NCBI GenBank assembly: GCA_000711775.1 | Contig: ARYC01001302.1 | Location: 1-64,000, forward strand | DNA from: Oxytricha trifallax | Taxonomy: Eukaryota > Ciliophora > Spirotrichea > Sporadotrichida > Oxytrichidae | Reading direction: 5' to 3' | Length of the DNA: 64,000 nucleotides | Shown: positions 58,129-64,000 of the stretch, in pieces | Layout: every line of letters starts with the position of its first letter | Position numbering within the stretch: position 1 is the first letter of the stretch | Program-made: the position numbers and the translations under genes | The notes under the pieces: generated by a model | Seen by the model: the letters and a program-made list of their open reading frames with translations, nothing else | Database searches by the model: none | Told to the model about the DNA's origin: nothing

Positions 58129-58782
58129 GGTTAAGACCTACTGGAAAGTTGGGAGTGATATCCCAACCAATTCCGGTATCCCGGAGTTTGAAACCGTGAT
58201 GTCACTCGGCTTTTACGAGATTAGTCCCGAATCTGAGAACCTCCTCAGAATACGTCAGGCAAGGTATAGGGAGACCACGCCAACAAAAACGTCGACCGTT
58301 GATCATTCAAAGTCGTGTTAAAACTGAATGATAAACTTATCCTTGCAACAAGGATAAGGTATGATTAAAGAGACAAACCGCTCGGTTCTCAAATTGGACT
58401 CTATTTGCTTAGGAAAAGTGGGAAAAAAATCCTGCATAAGACATCCATAGTAGAGTATCACTCAGGGTTTTCCCCTCTCTGCAAGCCATACAATAAGTTT
58501 TTGCTGAGAAGGGATTTTTCCTCGAACTTAATAGCACTCGTAGAAAAAGCAGCTTAAGAAAAGTAACCAAGTAGACATACGAAGTAGCGAAATACCGCAT
58601 AAGTCCTCACAAGTAGGTAAGTGGTGAACGTGCACTTTGTGAAACTAGTTGAGTACATATAGGGGTAATTCCCCTCGGAAAGAGGAAACTGGATCGCCAA
58701 AAATCAAAGTATGAACATCTGATTATATAAACTGGCTGGCTTAAGCCCCAGTATTAATTCCGTACAGCTTTAAATAATAATA
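58129..58782 (+). mobile_element. SINE/retroposon-like insertion with 14 bp target duplication
   Basis: 654 bp flanked by ATAGTCAAGTACTA at 58115-58128 and 58783-58796. The right end is TAAATAATAATA, a triplet tail. The body is about balanced in GC, unlike the AT-rich surroundings, and rich in potential hairpins (for example GATATCCCAACC, CTTATCCTTGCAACAAGGAT). The minus strand has a TGA-poor stretch that I do not consider a gene. Source RNA unknown; it is not recognisable as tRNA, 5S or rRNA. Confidence 0.6.
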
Positions 58783-59004
58783 ATAGTCAAGTACTACTAT
58801 GACTCTTGGGATATTTAATTAAATATTAATATATAGATCTGTAAGAATCTAATTTAGATTCTTCGTCAATTAATTTGTTATGGGGCTCATTTTTGTCAAA
58901 ATTAAGCAGGTCAGATATCTTACTTTATTGACTCTTTATTAAATTTATGTTACTTCCATGAATAGATGAAAAATTATTATAAAACATTTGTATTTAAATT
59001 AAAA

Positions 59005-61194
59005 AAAATTCTTGTCTGTTTATGCATCCTGCTCTTAACTGATACTAATTTCTGAAATTTTATTGTTAATATATAATGATTCCTTGTCTTCGCTACTGAT
59101 ACTATCAATTCTTTACAAATCAATACTTGGCTAGATATGTATAATACCTTCATGGGAATCCTTCATATGCTAATCTTTTGTTATAATCTCTTTTTCTTGG
59201 CTCAATCTCAATGTTTGCTTTTTCTCGATAATTATGTCATCATATCGTGACATAGATTAACTAGTTCTTCTCCTGAACTTCTTTTTCTTATCTTCATTTG
59301 AATTCTCATAATTTAGGAAATTTCTAGAGTTCTTTTTACCTTCAATAGGTCTTTGCTGAGAGTTTTAAGTGCTGTTCTATTTTTAAATTACTTGAAATTT
59401 CTTTAAATTTTTATCGTTATGACTTCTCAGAGATTCAAAAAATTAGAAAATTATAGCTACCTATAAACTAGCATTTTTAAAAGTTTTTTTAATTTTAAAT
59501 TCATAGCTCTCAAAGAACTCAAAGTCTTTGACGATCTATAGAAACTCTTCAAGAGTGATATTCTTCTAGCTTTTTCTTCTCTCCAATAATTCAGTCAAGT
59601 CTATTAATCCCTAATTTGATTCTTTCACTTTACTCTAAGGCAAGCTTTGCATAATGTATTTAGCAGCATGTTGAAATGCTTATATAGATATCCCTTTCGT
59701 GTTTTATTTTTCTTAGCCTTAATTCACATCAAATTTATTGTACACTTTCTCTAGTTCAGAGTTGATTAAGTTGTCATATTCAATTATAGGGATTCCTTCA
59801 TAAAAATAAGGAGTGGCACTTCGATCTTAATTTTCATGTCAATAGGTTATTTAACTCAAAGCCACTTATGAAACCTCTATGAGTCGTGTCTAAATTAGTT
59901 TCGAAGAACTGTGAGAAATCTTTCACATAATCTTTTATATTTATCTTCAATCTTTAAGTAAGATAATCTATGAAATCCCCAATTTCAACCTTAAAGTTTG
60001 TTTCATCTAACAGATCCTGGAATGGGTCTTATTGTTTCCTCTATTTTTCTTTTATAATAATTTGCTTAATTAGTCTATAATCATGAACTTAGCCAGATTC
60101 AGTAAGATTTGCTTATAGGCCATTAATTAGTACACTACTCTAAGTTATAATTGAATGTATTGATTTATCTATGATTTCCTAATGCTTTAAAGAGATAACT
60201 TTAGTACCCAATCGTTAATAAATTAAATCAACGACTTAGTCCAAGTCAACTTTCATAAATTAAACTTCCCCTGTAAATATATCATCAAATGCTAAATTTG
60301 TATCTTAAAGCAAATTCACAAATCCTTAACTTACTGGCTGAGTATAAGAATTTTACTCACCTAATCCTAAAAAGGATTTGAGCAGCTTAATTCTAGAATC
60401 TATATTATGAATTTCTAGAATAACTTTAAGAAAATCTTCAGCAATTTCTCCAGCTTTCTATGGATGTGGATTAATGTTTAAAAGCTCTTCTAAAAAGAGA
60501 TCTTTCATATGTCTGTATGGTTAAATTACTAATTTTGACATCATAGATGAAATGGCTTGAAGAATTTACTGAGACTTTTCTTTGTATAGGATAGGAATTG
60601 GCTCTTAATTCAAGTCTTCGATTTAATTCATTTTAAATTGCTCAGCTTGAGAACTTCCACTTTTAGGTGATTTAGGATTGAGTGAAGAAGAATTTTTCCT
60701 ATGTGTTGGATTCTCTAATTTCTATTCAAAATTGATGGAAAGATTTGGCTGCTTAATCAGACCATGCTTACTCATAACTTTCTACATAATTTAATCAAGA
60801 GGTATGCTAGTTTTATTTATGGGTGAGGCATCCCACTCCCCGCTTACATTAAATGTAGTTTGGCTTCTGTAAGATTCTTTTTCAATTTCTATTTATTACT
60901 ATAATCTTGCATAACCAATTTTGCTCTGCTTAAATGATCATTTGAGCCTAAATCGCATTGAATTTACCTATCTTTCTTCTATTAATTTTGAATCTTTATA
61001 AGCTTATATCTGATAGTCTAAAATTCTACGTTCTTGATTTTTCATTTTATAGATCATGAAGTAAAGTCTCGAGATTCCTTTTCTATTTATCTAAGTCCAT
61101 TTTTAACTCTTTACACTTCAATTTTTTAGCAGTTAGTTTTGAGTTGGTTTTTACAAGTTCTCTATTTAGTCTCTCACATTCAATCTTTTTAGTA
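59005..61194 (-). CDS. Coiled-coil protein with EF-hand-like segment, 5' partial
   Basis: First clear exon begins at 61194 after an AAAAAG acceptor (IECERLNRELVKTNSKLTAK), a coiled coil. A 39 nt intron near 60941-60979 joins to a frame open for about 360 codons (EIEKESYRSQTTFNVSGEWD, ISSMMSKLVIQPYRHMKDLF, IDSRIKLLKSFLGL). It ends in an EF-hand-like loop NLDTTHRGFISGFELNNLL near 59850. After a single-base break it continues (TPYFYEGIPIIEYDN, LEEFLQIVKDFEFFESYEFK), crosses an intron near 59405-59465 and ends in polar sequence near 59005; the exact stop was not found. Function unknown, probably a calcium-responsive cytoskeletal protein. Confidence 0.6.
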
Positions 61195-61314
61195 AAATAT
61201 ACATGAAAAAAGAAGTGGCAAGAATTAGGTAAAATTACAAACAATAATCTTGCAAAATTAAGATATGAGAATATTCCTCTATTATATTTTTGATTTGATA
61301 TTTCCTTGAGAGAC

Positions 61315-61998
61315 TCAGTAGTTATTAACATGAGCGCAAACTCCGCACTTGACTTTCCGACTTCCAGTTGGAAATTAAAGCAATATTTTGCACTTTTGGC
61401 AATTTGATTTCGAAAGTTTCTAAAATTCATGAATCAATAAACGATATCTTGAATATATATTATAATACTTACAACTTAGGGTACTCTGTTGACTTATTAA
61501 CAATTTCCACATTTTACATGAACTGCTCCTGCCATATACTCTAGTATTACTTTGCAATTTAGAAAATTTGATAAATTTGGATATACTTTCTATATCAAAG
61601 AAAAAATAATCTTAATTCTTTATTAAATTTCACTATATAAGTACTTCATTATTTAAGTTCAATTTCATTTAGTTGATAATAAAATACAGACATATTCTTT
61701 TAATTTTTACTTAATGGTAGCATATAAGTTTAGACTATAAGAAAATGGATTGATTTTGATATTTCTAATTTTCATGAAACTTAAGAAACTGATGATAAAT
61801 AGCTATTGAATTTATTTTAATTTTCTGACTTACCCTTGGCATAGGAGCAACTTTTTCTGCGATTGAGATCTCCCTATCTGGCAAATGCACTAATAAATGT
61901 TAATCATGAGCATCTATTTCATCTTCTGGAATCTATCAAAATATATAACATAAGAGCTTTCTTACTTCACTTCCATTCGAATTGCTTAGTGACTCCAT
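61315..61998 (-). CDS. LSD1-type zinc-finger protein
   Basis: ATG at 61998 (MESLSNSNGSE). Introns near 61939-61968, a long one of about 220 bp near 61630-61850, and one near 61425-61480. Final exons read NCKVILEYMAGAVHVKCGNC then QQVNRVPQ, and CQKCKILLQFPTGSRKVKCG then VCAHVNNY, stop TGA 61315-61317. The pattern C-x2-C-x3-L-x2-P-x-G-x3-V-x-C-x2-C-x2-V-N is the LSD1-type zinc finger; the upstream unit has lost one Cys. The product is about 110 aa, a small zinc-binding protein. Proteins of this type in plants act in cell-death regulation, but no role should be transferred here. The stop lies 121 bp before the next minus-strand gene's first exon. Confidence 0.75.
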
Positions 61999-62073
61999 TA
62001 TAATTTATAAAATTATTATGCAACTTTAATAATCTTAAATAATTTATAAATACAATTAACTAATCTAAATATA

Positions 62074-63440
62074 TCACTCTAAATCTAACTAACTCAAAGC
62101 TTTCTTAGTTTTCGACTCTAATTAATCTCTTTTAAATTATTAGAGCTTCTAAGATCTGAATTGCATAAAATTATAGGAAGCTGAGAACTTTTTATTCTAT
62201 AGATACTAATTCGAGCTAGTGTTTCTAGTGGTTTATGAACCATTATTCATTCCATTTTGAAGTTATTGATTAACAGAATTGTAATTATTAGAGGAGGTTG
62301 ACCTAAATATATCATTCTGTTAATTAGGAAATTTTATTCTTTCCAAATCAAAGATTTTAACTGGCTTTATACTTCCATACTATAGCTTGCTATTTTCTAT
62401 GTTTTTAGGATTAATCTTTTAATTAAGATGAGGTTCAGAAATTACTTTATTAAGTTTTGGCTTAACATTCTTGACTAACTGATTATCAGAAACCGGATTT
62501 TCAAAAATTCCAGACTTTATTGTATTATAATTGCTCTACATGAAGTCTCTTTGAGATTCTATCTTTAAATCAGAAAATGGAGTTAAATCTTTTATGCTAA
62601 TAAAATCTTCATTTGATGGTGCTTAGAATTCTTTATTATTTAGCCTTTCATTCCTTTTCTTTATATCACTTCAAGATTGTTAATTTTTAAAAAATCTCCT
62701 TCCTTTATCAAGACTGGTTGATATTGCTTTCTAGGTATTTAACTCAATAAATCCCTCAAAACTGCTGGTTTTTAAGTTCGATATTCTTTTCTGTTTGGTG
62801 ACAGTCGCTTAGATTTTTGCAAATGATTATCAATTAAGTTGAAGTTCAAATCTGGGAAAAATCCTGTTTCTTTATCTAAATTTTTCCTTGCGTCATTTAC
62901 ACTTTTTACTATGAGAGTGTTTGCTAAATTTAGAACAGGAAATTAATTTCTACTTTTTCTCACTTCCTCTTATTGAGTCATCAGATGTTAACGCTAAACT
63001 CTTGGTAAATTTTGCAGAAGTTTCTGACTATTTGAATTGAACTTCTAGTATAGTTAAGTTTTTGGTCTGTCCTAAAACACATTTTGCAATTTACTTTTTT
63101 AAATGTCTTATAGCGCTTCCTCTTCTTAAATTTATTCATTGATTTTCTGCTAGTCATTCTTAAGTCTTTCTATGGATTTATTTCTTTATATAAGAGTTTC
63201 AAGCATTTATTCTTCATGCCCATCCTCTATGCATTAAATTACAGCTTGAATTATGTTATCTAAGCCAACTTTGAAAGCAGGTAAATGATGTTGAACTTGT
63301 CTTTTGTGCAACTTTTTCATTTAATTTTAAAATCTAGTCATAGTGTAACTCACCTCTGAATGTTTTTAACCGGTTCTTGAATACAGGGCAGAGGTTGGCC
63401 TTCTCTCAAATTTAGGGGTCTTCTTTTTAGAAAACAGTCC
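62074..63440 (-). CDS. Hypothetical Gln/Lys-rich protein
   Basis: An upstream exon near 63440-63350 reads KKTPKFERRPTSALYSRTGQ and ends at a GTGAGT donor. The main exon starts near 63320 (MKKLHKRQVQHHLPAFKVGL) and is open with TAA/TAG as Gln for about 210 codons. After a one-base frame change near 62680 it continues (GIFENPVSDNQLVKNVKPKL, SVNQQLQNGMNNGSQTTRNT) to TGA at 62074-62076 after KKALSQLDLE. Coiled coil in the N-terminal third, disordered elsewhere. It shares orientation with the two genes to its left. Family not recognised. Confidence 0.6.
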
Positions 63441-64000
63441 TTGAAAATAAGAAAGACATATAATGTATAACATTCCTTGAATTATTTAGGTGTTTTTGTC
63501 AAAGATAAATTGAGGTTAATTTGTAAATTAAAGTTTAAGATCTGCGTTCATTCTAAATGTCAAATATTTCAAATACAAAATTTAATTAAATAATAATAAT
63601 AATAATAATTTGGGAATTCTTAATTAATCTAGTGATATATCAATAAAATCAATATAATTTGATAATCTATTTATTAATATTTATTTCCAAATCATTTTCA
63701 TAATTATTATTTAATGAATTCTTAATTTAAAATAAAATATTTTTTAAGAATTCAATTTCAATAAGATGAATTCAAGATATTAAGAGCTTTAATACTAAAT
63801 CTTTTCGTATAAATGGCTATAAAATCAATTAAATATGATGAATGGTATAAATGTATAAGTATTAATTTATTGATAAAATTTAATTTTTTTACTACTTTAT
63901 TTTGCACTTATCTCTGATACTATCTAAAAATAAGTCTAAATAGATAAAAAAGTAAAAAATATAAAGCATATTTAGAAATAATCTTATAAATACTTTTTTC
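63441..64000. other. AT-rich spacer
   Basis: No gene seen. A (TAA)n run lies at about 63587-63607. Confidence 0.5.

Noticed and set aside
58129..58782. Insert as rRNA, tRNA or group I/II intron
   Set aside because: No recognisable rRNA core, tRNA cloverleaf, or catalytic intron core could be found by eye; the flanking duplication and tail fit a retroposon better.
58409..58790. Long minus-strand open stretch through the retroposon-like insert
   Set aside because: Openness depends only on the rarity of TGA; the residues look random and the segment is a recent insertion.
61083..61430. Minus-strand frame starting MNFRNFRNQ as a protein start
   Set aside because: It reads the LSD1 zinc-finger exon in the wrong frame before entering the next gene; the Cys pattern is correct only in the other frame.

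Overview
The window reads as germline (micronuclear) DNA of a hypotrich/stichotrich ciliate, most likely Oxytricha or a close relative. Four things point there. Long reading frames stay open only if TAA and TAG are read as glutamine and TGA as the sole stop. The DNA is very AT-rich, with many 20-40 nt GT..AG introns. Three telomere-bearing elements (TBE transposons) are present, with CCCCAAAACCCC ends, ANT target duplications and the classical three-gene set. Cellular genes occur as separated, partly permuted and inverted blocks, as expected for macronuclear-destined segments (MDS) interrupted by germline-limited DNA. The genus is an inference; the code and the TBEs are read directly.

Layout: 1-1604 right end of a TBE. 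2062-2328 foldback MITE with AAAACCCC ends. 3729-4239 retroposon-like insert. 4410-4778 MORN fragment inside an inverted repeat. 5041-6713 coding blocks including the Cys box of a ubiquitin protease. 6702-10748 WASH complex subunit strumpellin in two permuted blocks. 10835-11698 SF-assemblin. 13164-17313 a decayed full-length TBE. 17910-18854 complex I 23 kDa subunit. 19018-22798 a zinc-finger-like gene and two coiled-coil or Gln-rich genes. 23686-24143, 26921-27172 and 29532-29994 small foldback or MITE-like elements. 24469-26846 Gln-rich gene. 27214-29311 and 30010-31420 two p25-alpha/TPPP-like loci. 31954-33518 a group III Orn/Lys/Arg decarboxylase. 33549-34238 an unknown gene. 34278-42406 a TBE carrying a nested 4 kb element. 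43126-46675 unknown coding blocks. 47660-49210 a large imperfect palindrome. 49881-57502 Gln-rich, cytoskeletal-looking and EF-hand genes with a 987 bp palindrome in the middle. 58129-58782 a second retroposon-like insert. 59005-63440 three minus-strand genes, including an LSD1-type zinc-finger gene.

The most striking object is the nested element at 37470-41484. It is inserted at a TA inside the 57 kDa zinc-finger/kinase gene of the TBE. It has two near-identical 1.24 kb inverted arms, each carrying a DD34E transposase gene, and its unique centre encodes a relative of the TBE 22 kDa protein. Conceptual excision at the TA pair restores an open 486-codon host gene. The second strong point is the permuted strumpellin gene, with a 12 bp candidate pointer at its two internal ends.

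Many cellular reading frames show single-base frame breaks, often in homopolymers. These may be sequencing or assembly errors, undetected tiny IESs or introns, or real decay; I cannot tell which. Start and end points of MDS blocks are approximate.
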